64,000 bases of DNA from Sipunculus nudus. Taxonomy: Eukaryota > Annelida > Sipuncula > Golfingiida > Sipunculidae. The position numbers and the translations under genes were made by a program. Below the pieces are notes generated by a model. That model was not told where the DNA came from, did no database searches, and saw only the letters and a program-made list of their open reading frames with translations. The stretch spans positions 62,001 to 126,000 of the forward strand of contig JAPPUL010000084.1 in the NCBI GenBank assembly GCA_026874595.1, given 5' to 3'. Positions 26,623 through 35,777 of the stretch are shown piece after piece. Position 1 is the first letter of the stretch; the number at the start of each line of letters is the position of its first letter.

Positions 26623-26753
26623 GGCAGGATGAGGGCAGGATGAGGGCAGGATGAGGGCAGGATGAGGGCAGGATGAGGGCAGGATGAGGGGCAGGATGAG
26701 GGCAGGATGAGGGCAGGATGGGGGCAGGATGAGGGGCAGGATGAGGGCAGGAT
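26623..26753. repeat. 11-bp minisatellite, 12 copies
   Basis: Twelve copies of a unit read as GGGCAGGATGA. Successive CAGGAT cores start at 26625, 26636, 26647, 26658, 26669, 26680, 26692, 26703, 26714, 26725, 26737 and 26748. Ten spacings would be uniform except two of 12 bp caused by an extra G; one copy has an A-to-G change. It is G-rich in an AT-rich genome and not inside any credible reading frame. Unlike a CRISPR, there are no spacers. Confidence 0.97.
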
Positions 26754-26804
26754 ATTAGGATATATTTAGAGGCGAATAGATGGTATTAGGCGAATGAGGA
26801 GGAT

Positions 26805-26823
26805 GTTATAAGATGGTTATAAC
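26805..26823. promoter_or_regulatory. Hairpin upstream of thiC
   Basis: GTTATAA-GATGG-TTATAAC gives a perfect 7-bp stem and 5-base loop, 56 bp before the thiC start. It could affect mRNA stability or be an operator. No T-run follows, so it is not a classic terminator. Confidence 0.35.
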
Positions 26824-26879
26824 GAGAAGGGAAAGTGAGAAAAGGAAAGCAAGAGTTGATGTACACTTATGGAGGTAAT

Positions 26880-28160
26880 ATGACTCAATTAGATTATGCA
26901 AGGGCAAATGAGATAACGAAAGAGATGCGAGAAGTATCGGAGATAGAGAGTATAGAGGAGGGGACAATTTTAGAAGAGATTAAACGAGGGCGGATGATAA
27001 TCCCAGCAAATATAAATCATACAAACTTAAAGCCGATGGGAATAGGGCGGATATTAACAACGAAAATAAATGCAAATATAGGGATGTCAGCAGTATCGGC
27101 TTCAGTGGATGAAGAGCTTGAGAAGCTGCAATATTCGATACAATATGGTGCAGATACAGTAATGGATCTAAGTACAGGCGGGGATTTGGATGAGGTACGA
27201 GTTAAGATGATTAAGGAATCTCCGATTCCGATAGGGACCGTACCGTTATACCAGGCGGTGGTGGATCAAGATATATTAGATATAACGAAGCAAGATATGC
27301 TTGACGTTATAGAAAAGCAGGCAAAACAAGGTGTAGATTATATGACAATCCATTGTGGAATATTAAAAGATATGATTCCGCTTACAAAAGATAGGGTAAT
27401 GGGCATTGTAAGTCGAGGAGGAGCGCTAATAGCAAAATGGATGACAAGGAAAGAAAAAGAGAATCCGTTATACGAAGCTTATGAAGAGATACTGGAGATA
27501 TTGCATGAATATGATGTGACAATAAGCTTGGGAGATTCACTACGCCCTGGGTGTATAGAAGATGCAACAGATGAGGCACAAATAGCAGAGTTAAAAGAGC
27601 TTGGCAAACTAACAAAACGAGCCTGGGCGAAGGGGGTGCAGGTTATGGTAGAGGGTCCGGGCCACATACCATTAGATCAGATAAAAAAGAACATGGATTT
27701 ACAAAAAGAATACTGTCATGAAGCCCCGTTTTACGTACTAGGTCCCTTAGTAACAGACATAGCACCAGGGTATGATCATATAACATCTAGTATAGGAGCA
27801 ACACTTGCGGCATATCACGGAGCAAGTTTTCTATGTTATGTAACGCCTAAAGAGCATTTGGGCTTACCAAATAAAGAAGATGTACGAGCAGGGATAATAG
27901 CCTATAAGATAGCAGCACACGCATCAGATATAGCACGTGGGATACCGGGGGCAAAAGAACGAGATAAGAAGCTTTCCCAAGCACGTTTTAAGTTTGATTG
28001 GCAGGCACAATACGACTTATCATTAGATCCTGAAAAGGCAAAGTCAATGAGAGAAGAAGGGCTTGCAGAAGACAAAGAGTTCTGTTCAATGTGCGGACCT
28101 AATTTCTGTTCAATTAAAGTAACAAATGATAATCTTGAAAAGATCCGACAAAAGCATTAG
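26880..28160 (+). CDS. thiC: Phosphomethylpyrimidine synthase
   Basis: A 426-residue ThiC, the radical-SAM enzyme turning aminoimidazole ribotide into HMP-phosphate for thiamine. It opens [16 protein letters not shown], then the hallmark [49 protein letters not shown] and [14 protein letters not shown]. The C-terminal cluster motif is [10 protein letters not shown] choose the ATG at 26880 with GGAGGT (26871-26876) rather than the longer frame from 26835, since ThiC family starts match and the extra 15 residues do not. It lacks the N-terminal extension of proteobacterial ThiC. No other thi gene is nearby. Confidence 0.96.
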   Translation: MTQLDYARANEITKEMREVSEIESIEEGTILEEIKRGRMIIPANINHTNLKPMGIGRILTTKINANIGMSAVSASVDEELEKLQYSIQYGADTVMDLSTGGDLDEVRVKMIKESPIPIGTVPLYQAVVDQDILDITKQDMLDVIEKQAKQGVDYMTIHCGILKDMIPLTKDRVMGIVSRGGALIAKWMTRKEKENPLYEAYEEILEILHEYDVTISLGDSLRPGCIEDATDEAQIAELKELGKLTKRAWAKGVQVMVEGPGHIPLDQIKKNMDLQKEYCHEAPFYVLGPLVTDIAPGYDHITSSIGATLAAYHGASFLCYVTPKEHLGLPNKEDVRAGIIAYKIAAHASDIARGIPGAKERDKKLSQARFKFDWQAQYDLSLDPEKAKSMREEGLAEDKEFCSMCGPNFCSIKVTNDNLEKIRQKH

Positions 28161-28170
28161 ATATGCTTTT
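28150..28170 (+). terminator. Weak hairpin at the thiC end
   Basis: AAAAGCAT-TAGAT-ATGCTTTT forms an 8-bp stem that includes the thiC stop codon. The U-run is part of the stem, so it is at best a weak intrinsic terminator. Confidence 0.35.
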
Positions 28171-28220
28171 AATATTAAAAGATATAACTATTGTGAGTAG
28201 ATAATTAAGTATCCAGTAGA

Positions 28221-28667
28221 ATGAAGAATGTAGAAATATATACAGATGGGGCCTGTTCTGGCAATCCTGGGCCTGGAGGTTATGGAGTTATACTTAAGTT
28301 TGAGGGGGCATATAAGGAGTTATCGGGAAGCTGTAAGCTAACGACTAATAATAGGATGGAGCTTAAAGCGGTAATAGAAGGATTGTCAGCGTTGAAAGAA
28401 AGGTGTAGGGTGCAGATATATACGGACTCAAAACTAATAGTGGATGCAATAACAAAGGGTTGGTTAACGAGGTGGGCATCAAACAATTGGAAGAGGAACA
28501 AGCGTGAGAAAGTAGAGAATGTAGATTTGTGGATAGAATTGCTTAAAGTATGTAGAGGGCATGAGGTAGAATTTAATTGGATTAGAGGGCATTCTGGTCA
28601 TAAAGAGAATGAGAGATGTGATTATCTTGCACGACATGCGATTAAAAAATATAATAGGACCTTTTAA
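28221..28667 (+). CDS. rnhA: Ribonuclease HI
   Basis: A 148-residue RNase HI that cleaves RNA in RNA-DNA hybrids. All four acidic catalytic residues are present: D9 (YTDGACSGNPGPGG), E47 (TNNRMEL), D69 (IYTDS) and D134 (ENERCDYLA). The mobile His is H124 in RGHSGH. The basic protrusion NNWKRNKREK near 90 is retained. Length is normal. Confidence 0.96.
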   Translation: MKNVEIYTDGACSGNPGPGGYGVILKFEGAYKELSGSCKLTTNNRMELKAVIEGLSALKERCRVQIYTDSKLIVDAITKGWLTRWASNNWKRNKREKVENVDLWIELLKVCRGHEVEFNWIRGHSGHKENERCDYLARHAIKKYNRTF

Positions 28668-28731
28668 GGATAACTATTATGAATCTAATAGTAGATAGGG
28701 TTGTGGGCTTGAGATTGATTGGTATTGGTGT

Positions 28732-30003
28732 ATGAAGAGGCAAGGCTTAATAGATAAAGAGTTTTGTAAAGAAGATAAGTATTTTTCAGAAGAAAAACAA
28801 AATGCTAAAAAGATAGAGTTGCTTGTCCCTGCGGGTGATATAGAAAAGGCACGGGTTGCGATATTATATGGAGCTTCTGCAATATATCTTGCTGGAAAAT
28901 CCTTTGGATTAAGGAGTTCATCAGCAAACTTTTGTATATCTGAATTAAAAGAGATAATCCGTTATGCGAAGGAAAGAAAAGTAAAAGTTTATTTAGTTCT
29001 AAATAGTTATTTGTATAATGCAGATATAGAGCTAGTTAGAGAATATCTTTTAGAGATAAAGGGTTTTGGTTTAGATGGGATAATAGTATCAGATATAGGA
29101 GTATTCTCGCTTGTTAAGGAATATACAAATTATGATATACATATTTCAACCCAGGCCTCATCATCTTCGATATCATCTATAAGTTTTTGGAAGTCGTTGG
29201 GAGCAAAACGTGTAGTATTAGCTCGAGAGGTATCTCTTAAAGAGGCAATAGAGATTAAATATGCATGTGATATAGAGCTTGAGATATTTGTACATGGTTC
29301 TATGTGTATGGCCTATTCAGGTAAATGTGTTATATCGAATTATACAGCGTTTAGGGATGCAAACAAAGGAGGGTGTACTCAGTCATGTAGATGGAAGTAT
29401 GATGTTATAGAATCTGTAGATGATGGAAGTGATGGAAATGAAGATATGTTAAGTTGTTATCCTATGAATTCAAAGGACCTTTTAGGTTTGGATTATGTTT
29501 ATGATATAATTAATTCGGGGATAGAATCTATAAAAATTGAAGGACGCTCTAAGAGTCTTATGTATCTTGCTTTTGTTGTTAGTTTATATAGGAGTTTAAT
29601 TAATAATTATTATGCTAATAACACTAATCCTGAAACTATAGATACACTTTCATCTAATTTAATGCAAACCTCAAGTAGAGATTTTACAACTGCTTTTATT
29701 AATGATATTAATAATTCTTATTCAGTGTCTTATGATAATAATAGATCTTCAGTTCCTTCTAATTTTGTTGGCATTGTTAGGGAGTTGATAGAAGAGTTTA
29801 TTGTACTGGAAGTTAAAAATAATATTAGTGTTGGTGATAGGCTTGCCTGTTTGCTATTTTCAGGCTCTACTGTATATTTTAACGTTAATTTGATATTAGA
29901 TATGACTTATAGCAAAATTGATAAGGCATCTCCTAATTCCTTAGTTCTTTTAGAAAAACCAGATTTTAATATAGAAGTTTTTAATATAATTTATAATTTA
30001 TAA
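28732..30003 (+). CDS. U32 family peptidase-like protein (RNA hydroxylation type)
   Basis: 423 residues. LLVPAGDIEKARVAILYGASAIYLAGKSFGLR at about 30-60 and the signature around ELEIFVHGSMCMAYSGKCVISNY near 190 define the U32 family. The cysteine cluster continues with CTQSCRWKY, and IKIEGRSKSL follows. Members such as RlhA and TrhP are needed for 23S rRNA or tRNA hydroxylation and probably bind an iron-sulfur cluster; others were first called collagenases. This copy is nearest the RNA-modification type, but the exact target is not clear. The 3' third is rich in Asn and Ser codons and departs in base composition from the 5' part. Confidence 0.85.
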   Translation: MKRQGLIDKEFCKEDKYFSEEKQNAKKIELLVPAGDIEKARVAILYGASAIYLAGKSFGLRSSSANFCISELKEIIRYAKERKVKVYLVLNSYLYNADIELVREYLLEIKGFGLDGIIVSDIGVFSLVKEYTNYDIHISTQASSSSISSISFWKSLGAKRVVLAREVSLKEAIEIKYACDIELEIFVHGSMCMAYSGKCVISNYTAFRDANKGGCTQSCRWKYDVIESVDDGSDGNEDMLSCYPMNSKDLLGLDYVYDIINSGIESIKIEGRSKSLMYLAFVVSLYRSLINNYYANNTNPETIDTLSSNLMQTSSRDFTTAFINDINNSYSVSYDNNRSSVPSNFVGIVRELIEEFIVLEVKNNISVGDRLACLLFSGSTVYFNVNLILDMTYSKIDKASPNSLVLLEKPDFNIEVFNIIYNL

Positions 30004-30013
30004 GACTTCCGTT

Positions 30014-32812
30014 TTAACATTCCTTATACGGACAGATTATTTTATAATAACACTTTGAGCAGGTTTCTATTGAGGGTGTTGGGTGCAATAATGTGTCATT
30101 ATTTGAGTTTAGTTCATCAAAAATTCTTATTATTTCTAATTCTAAATCTTTTAGTTTACCTCTATCTATTTTATAACTTTGTATATAACCGGATTTAAGA
30201 TAGTAGGCACTGGCTCTTTTTACTGTTTCTCCTCCTTTTTCTATCGCAAGAGTATATATAAGTAATTGTTTCTCTTTTATATCATCTATATCATCTTTTA
30301 CTTGCCCTGTTTTAAAATCTATTATATGTAGTCCTCCCTCTTCTTTTAGTATTAAATCTACTTTGCCTACTAATCTGTTTTGGCTGAAGTATATTTCAAA
30401 GTCTTTTTCTATATATTTTATTTTAGATTTAATCTTAGTGTAGGTCTCTTTTATATATTTATCGATTATCTCATTTCCCAGCTTATTAAATGAAGCCCTA
30501 TCTTTTTTATCATATTTATCAAGTTCTTTTTTAAAATATATATCAACATCTTTTTTAATTTTTGTGTTAGCCTCTCCTATTGAATGTAGGTATTCTAGTA
30601 CATTATGAATTAATATTCCAAACTGGGCTTCTTTTGTTTCGGGAATTATAAAATTATATTTATATTGTAAACTATATGTTAAAGGGCAACGTATATACGT
30701 ATTTATTTTGCTACTGCTTAGTGTTAATGATTCTTTTTGTTCATCTGCACTATTTTCTACATTATCTTTTGCGGATTCAAGAACTTTAATAGCGGTTGGT
30801 TCATAATGTCCTACATTATTATGTTTTATGCTTTCTTTAATTAAGTGATGTAGTCTTTGAGTTTTTTGATATATTGTATTTTTTGAATATGATAAGAAAA
30901 GATAATCTTTGGCTCTTGTTATTCCTGTATAGAATAATCTTATCTTTTCTTGTAATATTAGTGCATCTGGGTTTTCATTATCTTCAATATCTAATTTTGT
31001 ACTAAAACCATTATAGGTTTTTGTATTTAAATTTACATTGCAAAGGAATACTATTTTATACTCAAGTCCTTTGGTACTGTGTATTGTGCTTATTGTTACG
31101 CTATCTTTAACTCTTTTATCTAAATCTATACGTCTTTTATCTTTTAGAACAATTAACGAATGTAGGAACTTTAATATAGATTTGTCGCCATAATTTATAT
31201 AGGACTTTGCAATACCAGTTAAATATCCCAGTTGGGTTAATATATGAATATTACCGTCTATAATGGCTTTGCTTAAGTATGGGGTTAGTCTTAATATATC
31301 ATATATAATTTCTATGCTTGAGATAGTCTTATTAGAGCATATTTTACTATATATAGAATATAGATTTTCTATTATTGTTAGGTCCGACTTAGAAGTAATT
31401 TTATATGTTTTAATTAACATATCAGGTGCTATTTCGTTGAACGATATCTTCTTATCTTTAGGTACATTTGTTAGTAGTACGCTTAAAGTTTCTACTCCAA
31501 GACGATCTAATAGTTCTATTAAACTTGTATAAAAAAACTCTTCCTCAAGGATTAGGCTAACTAGAAAAATTAAGGTACTTATAGGCTCTTCCTCGAAATA
31601 ATTACCTGATTTATGTATAGTATAGGGTATATTATGTTCTTCAAATACCTCTTTATATCCTTCTCTTATGAATTGAAAACGTACACTATTAAATAGTAGA
31701 GCAACATCGTTATAGCTTGATATTATCTTTTGCTTATAAAGGCTTTGTATTGCTTTAACTATATGTTCTGCACTCTTTTTTGCTGTCTCATCCTCAAGCA
31801 GTATTACTGTATTATCCCTATCCGTCCTTACTCCTTTTTGCTTACTTAACCCTTCTATATTCATACAGGCGCTTATTGAATTTGCAAATGATATTATGTG
31901 GCTTGTTGACCTAAAGTTTTTTGTTATTCTTCGCTCCTTGACTTTTTCAAAGTCTTTTTTCACCATGCTTAAATTATGTGAAGAGGCACCTCTAAACTCA
32001 TAAAGACTTTGTGCTGTGTCTCCTACGAAGCATATTTTATTATCGCTATTTGACAATAATTTGTATATTGCATGTTGTAATTTGCTTACATCTTGATATT
32101 CATCTACTAGGATATATTTATATCTGTTTTGTAGGATATTTTGTATTTTAGGGTATTCATTTAGTAGATGATATGCAAGCTTTAGGGTTTGAGAAAAGTC
32201 AAGGTACTTATTCTTCCACATGAATTTTCTATAGGCATTAAAAATGTTTAGTATCTCTTTATCGGTTAGTAACACTCCTTCTTTATATAGGCTGTGTAAA
32301 CTTCGTTTATTATATTTTGATCTTATATCTACAAGTTCCTTTAAGTTTTCTATATTTACAAAACGCTCGTTAATAGCATCAAAGAAACTGAAGAGTTTAA
32401 ATATATGTTTGTATATTGAATTTTCAGAAAAGCTAGATTCTGATATATTTAGTTTAGGGTAATTATTTATTATTAACATTCTATGATTAAGCTCGTCCAA
32501 TATAGACAAACTGCGATCAGATACGACATAAGTAAACTCTTTTATTATGCGTCTTGCAAAACCATGGATAGTATCTATTGTTATATTATGTGGCGGTTTT
32601 CTACAGGCTTTTGATATTCTATATTTTAATTCATCTTTTGCTTTGTTTGTAAAGGTGGTTGCTAAGATATTTTTGGGGTTATAGCCTTTGTCTATTAAAT
32701 AAGATACTTTCTCTGCTATAATACTTGTTTTACCTGTTCCAGGCCCTGCGTTTATCAGTAGGTTGTTTTTAATATCTTTTATTGCAAGTAGTTGTTCTTC
32801 TGTAAAGTTCAT
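30014..32812 (-). CDS. UvrD/Rep-type helicase fused to an iron-sulfur PD-(D/E)XK nuclease
   Basis: 932 residues. Superfamily 1 helicase motifs are the Q motif near the N-terminus, Walker A AGPGTGKT (K28), motif Ia FTNKAKDEL, motif II VDEYQD, GDTAQSLYEFRGA (motif III), and STIHSTKGLEY with YTGITRAKDYL (motifs V, VI). The last 230 residues form a RecB-type nuclease with GKVDLILK and the catalytic DFKTG. One Cys in YIRCPLTYS, plus C918, C921 and C927 near the end, would bind a 4Fe-4S cluster, as in AddB or AdnA/B. It probably processes DNA ends. No AddB, RecC or RecD partner lies beside it. It is 18 bp downstream of mutL on the same strand. Confidence 0.88.
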   Translation of the reverse strand: MNFTEEQLLAIKDIKNNLLINAGPGTGKTSIIAEKVSYLIDKGYNPKNILATTFTNKAKDELKYRISKACRKPPHNITIDTIHGFARRIIKEFTYVVSDRSLSILDELNHRMLIINNYPKLNISESSFSENSIYKHIFKLFSFFDAINERFVNIENLKELVDIRSKYNKRSLHSLYKEGVLLTDKEILNIFNAYRKFMWKNKYLDFSQTLKLAYHLLNEYPKIQNILQNRYKYILVDEYQDVSKLQHAIYKLLSNSDNKICFVGDTAQSLYEFRGASSHNLSMVKKDFEKVKERRITKNFRSTSHIISFANSISACMNIEGLSKQKGVRTDRDNTVILLEDETAKKSAEHIVKAIQSLYKQKIISSYNDVALLFNSVRFQFIREGYKEVFEEHNIPYTIHKSGNYFEEEPISTLIFLVSLILEEEFFYTSLIELLDRLGVETLSVLLTNVPKDKKISFNEIAPDMLIKTYKITSKSDLTIIENLYSIYSKICSNKTISSIEIIYDILRLTPYLSKAIIDGNIHILTQLGYLTGIAKSYINYGDKSILKFLHSLIVLKDKRRIDLDKRVKDSVTISTIHSTKGLEYKIVFLCNVNLNTKTYNGFSTKLDIEDNENPDALILQEKIRLFYTGITRAKDYLFLSYSKNTIYQKTQRLHHLIKESIKHNNVGHYEPTAIKVLESAKDNVENSADEQKESLTLSSSKINTYIRCPLTYSLQYKYNFIIPETKEAQFGILIHNVLEYLHSIGEANTKIKKDVDIYFKKELDKYDKKDRASFNKLGNEIIDKYIKETYTKIKSKIKYIEKDFEIYFSQNRLVGKVDLILKEEGGLHIIDFKTGQVKDDIDDIKEKQLLIYTLAIEKGGETVKRASAYYLKSGYIQSYKIDRGKLKDLELEIIRIFDELNSNNDTLLHPTPSIETCSKCYYKIICPYKEC

Positions 32813-32830
32813 AGAGCTTTTGGCTTTATT

Positions 32831-34660
32831 CTAAGTTCTTAAAAATAGGTTTTCTAAGCTATTCCTATCTAAGCTTAATATGGTAGGGCGTCCGTGTGGG
32901 CAGGCAAAAGGGTTTGGATAGTTAGCAAGTTCGCTTAACAAATAGATTATTTCATCATCTGATATTAGGTCCCCTGATTTAATTGCACTCCTACAAGCTT
33001 TTCGCTTCATTACTTCCTCTAAGTAATTAAGAGCTTTTGGAACAGTTTTATTGTCTATACATAATTCTAAAAGATATTCAATAGAATCGCGAGCACTATC
33101 CATTTTAAGAAAACTTGGTATAGAATTTACGATATAACTTTCCTTTGAAAAGAGTTCAATATGAAATCCTAATTTAGCAATACTGTTTTCTTTATCTTTT
33201 ATATTAGATATATGCGAAGGACTAACTTCTATAATGAAAGGTCTTAATAGGTTTTGTGATGGAATAGTATTTGATTTTATTGTTTCCCTTATTTTTTCGT
33301 ATTGTAATCTTTCATGAGCTGCGTGTTGGTCAAGCATTATAAAAGTATTATCTGACTCTATTAGTATATATGTATTAAATAGTGTCCCAAGTATAGTATA
33401 ATTATCTCCAGCTAGAATTTGGTTTGGATAACTTTTTTTGTTTTGTATTCTTTGTTCATGGGTCGTTATTTTGTAGGGAATGTAATTCTTTTTAGCCGAG
33501 GCTATATTTTCTTTTGGGCTATTAAATTCTTTTTGAGCTTCATGCGCTTTATTATATTCTTGAATAGAGTCTTTAGTTTCAGAGTATTCATATTGGTTTT
33601 TATAAGATGATTTATTAGATTGCGAGGGTTCTTTTAGTCCTTTATTTGTAAATTCTATTTCTGGGGCAATATTTGTTGCGCTACGTAATGATATTTCTAA
33701 TACATGATTTATAAAATCGTATATTGAACTTTTTGTAAGTATAGCAACTTCTTTTTTGGATGGGTGTATATTTACGTCAATATATGCAGGATGTATTTCA
33801 ATAAATAAAAATATACAAGGATAGGAACCGATTGGCGTTATAGATTTATAAGCATTAGAAATTGCAACAGATATTGCAGGAGAAGATATTGGCCGACCAT
33901 TAATATAAATAAATTGATATTTCTTACTTTTTTTAAAAAAGTTTGGATTTGATATGTAACCTGTTACTTTATAGTCTTTGGTATGGTCTTCAATATATAT
34001 TAGTCCTTGGGCAAGTTCTTTGCCAAAAAAATCTTCTATTCTTGATAAGCGGTTTGAGGATTTATTTGTGCTTAAAATCTCTAAATCATTGTGTACAAGC
34101 GAAAAACTTATATTATTGTATGGGATTGTCTTACTTATAAAAATATCTTTTATATAGCGAAACTCTGTACTTGCTTGTCTAAGGACCTTCTTTCTTACGG
34201 GGGTTGTACAAAACAAGTTCTTAACGTTTACTGTGGTACCTCGATTACTTGCTACTTGTTTAGTTTCTATTACATTGTCATAGCTTAGTTTTATAGCGTT
34301 TGCATGGTCTTTGCCATCTACTTTTGATATTATTTCAGTTTCTGACATAACTGCTATAGAATGTAAGGCCTCGCCCCTAAATCCAAGACTCTTCGTTTTG
34401 TATATATCTTCAAATTCTGCTATTTTGCTTGTTGAATGTTTTTTACACGCAATCTTTAAGTCGGATAAAAACATTCCGTGACCATTATCCTTTACCTGTA
34501 TAAAATCTTTTCCACCTTCTGTTACCAAGATTCTTACATCTTTTGCACATGCATCTATTGCATTGTCAATTAGCTCCCTCACAACTGATGAAGGGTTTAA
34601 AATTATCTCTCCTGCAGCTATCTTACTTATTGTGTCATTATCAAGCATTCGTATTGTCAT
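32831..34660 (-). CDS. mutL: DNA mismatch repair protein MutL
   Basis: A MutL with a GHKL ATPase domain (residues 1-330; IAAGEI, RELIDNAIDA, DNGHGM, GFRGEAL), a linker, and a C-terminal endonuclease-dimerisation domain. That domain carries DQHAAHERLQYE, the metal-site motif of nicking MutL proteins, together with ACRSAIKSGD and CPHGRPT. So this is the nuclease-active type, as expected where MutH is absent. I start at the ATG at 34660 (MTIRMLDNDTISKI), which matches family starts; a GTG four codons earlier is also in frame. Length is 609 residues. mutS is not in the window. Confidence 0.95.
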   Translation of the reverse strand: MTIRMLDNDTISKIAAGEIILNPSSVVRELIDNAIDACAKDVRILVTEGGKDFIQVKDNGHGMFLSDLKIACKKHSTSKIAEFEDIYKTKSLGFRGEALHSIAVMSETEIISKVDGKDHANAIKLSYDNVIETKQVASNRGTTVNVKNLFCTTPVRKKVLRQASTEFRYIKDIFISKTIPYNNISFSLVHNDLEILSTNKSSNRLSRIEDFFGKELAQGLIYIEDHTKDYKVTGYISNPNFFKKSKKYQFIYINGRPISSPAISVAISNAYKSITPIGSYPCIFLFIEIHPAYIDVNIHPSKKEVAILTKSSIYDFINHVLEISLRSATNIAPEIEFTNKGLKEPSQSNKSSYKNQYEYSETKDSIQEYNKAHEAQKEFNSPKENIASAKKNYIPYKITTHEQRIQNKKSYPNQILAGDNYTILGTLFNTYILIESDNTFIMLDQHAAHERLQYEKIRETIKSNTIPSQNLLRPFIIEVSPSHISNIKDKENSIAKLGFHIELFSKESYIVNSIPSFLKMDSARDSIEYLLELCIDNKTVPKALNYLEEVMKRKACRSAIKSGDLISDDEIIYLLSELANYPNPFACPHGRPTILSLDRNSLENLFLRT

Positions 34661-34781
34661 AATTTCACGCACAATTTTTAGGTATTAACTATTTTTAATA
34701 ATAGTCTTTAGTTTAGGCTTTTTGCAAATGTTTAATTTATTTTTTTAATTTCAAGGAAATTATTTCGATTTATTTTTAATT

Positions 34782-35747
34782 ATGTTAAAATTCTACCTTT
34801 ACCGACTTGGTCAAATTTTTTTAGTATTATTCATTTTATCTATAACAATCTTTGTATTACTTAATCTTATGCCCGGGGATATAACAACAGAGTATCTTAT
34901 TGAAAACCCAGGAGCACTTCCAAGTCCTGATGATATTAAAGAATTTATAAAAGAAAAGGGTTACGATAAACCATTTTATATTCAATATATAAACCTTATG
35001 TCTAATTTACTATTAGGTAACTTTGGATATTCTGAACGTTATCATATGGCAATAAGTAAGTTGTTGCCTTATCGTATATTAGTAACTTTGAAACTCTCTA
35101 TTCCCGTTTTTATAATCAGTTTGATATTAGCCATACCCATTGGCATATTCTCTGCTTTGTATCAGTATTCTAAATTCGATTACTTAACACAGTTTATTAT
35201 ATTTCTAGGCATTTCGTTTCCGACCTTTTGGGTTGGACTTAGCTTCATATATATATTTTCTTTAAACTTGCAACTTTTGCCAGCAAGCGGCATTGAGACT
35301 ATTGGTCAAAGTGGTTTTTTGGATAGTCTAAGATATTATATACTTCCTATTATGGTCCTATCATTTCATAGCATTGGCATATGGGCTCGGTATATTCGTG
35401 GCAACTTTTTGGATATTATTAATATGGACTATATGAGAGTTGCGCTTTCTAAGGGGCTTTCTGAGGATAAGATTGTTTTTAAGCATGGACTTAAGAACGT
35501 ATTAATACCTCTACTTACCCTAGTTGCCTTGTCCATTCCACATATAGTAAGCGGGGCTTTAATTACAGAGCAGGTTTTTGGCATACCCGGTATGGGACAG
35601 CTTTTAATTAATTCTGTCTTGGAAAAAGATAGAAATATGGCTTTAATTGCTTTCATGTTTCTTGCGTTTATAACAGTTTTATTCAATTTCCTTGCTGATA
35701 TTTTGTATTATATTATTGACCCAAGAATTAGAAGGCAGTACGAGTAG
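34782..35747 (+). CDS. Oligopeptide/dipeptide-type ABC transporter permease (DppB-like)
   Basis: A 321-residue permease with six membrane helices. The EAA-type loop is ALSKGLSEDKIVFKHGLKNVLIPLLT, followed by the typical GALITEQVFGIPGMGQLL and the C-terminal DPRIRRQYE. DppB-type permeases pair with a DppC, two ATPases and a binding protein to import peptides or nickel. None of these partners is encoded nearby: the next genes are a convergent TRAP system. It is therefore either an orphan using partners elsewhere or a remnant of a broken operon, though its own frame is intact. Confidence 0.9.
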   Translation: MLKFYLYRLGQIFLVLFILSITIFVLLNLMPGDITTEYLIENPGALPSPDDIKEFIKEKGYDKPFYIQYINLMSNLLLGNFGYSERYHMAISKLLPYRILVTLKLSIPVFIISLILAIPIGIFSALYQYSKFDYLTQFIIFLGISFPTFWVGLSFIYIFSLNLQLLPASGIETIGQSGFLDSLRYYILPIMVLSFHSIGIWARYIRGNFLDIINMDYMRVALSKGLSEDKIVFKHGLKNVLIPLLTLVALSIPHIVSGALITEQVFGIPGMGQLLINSVLEKDRNMALIAFMFLAFITVLFNFLADILYYIIDPRIRRQYE

Positions 35748-35777
35748 CAGTATGAGTAATTGTAATATTTAGTTTTA

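Larger units (their letters stand above)
26400..26879. other. Intergenic region between zapA and thiC
   Basis: 480 bp. 26400-26620 shows no gene. 26623-26753 is a 12-copy minisatellite and 26805-26823 a hairpin, both listed. No TPP riboswitch is recognisable: I find neither its CUGAGA element nor the ACCUGA partner. A short 17-codon frame at about 26505 has no supporting evidence. Confidence 0.6.

Noticed and set aside
26623-26753. CRISPR array
   Set aside because: The 11-bp units are head to tail with no spacers, and no cas gene is in the window.
26400-26880. TPP riboswitch before thiC
   Set aside because: The conserved CUGAGA and ACCUGA-type elements were looked for and not seen.
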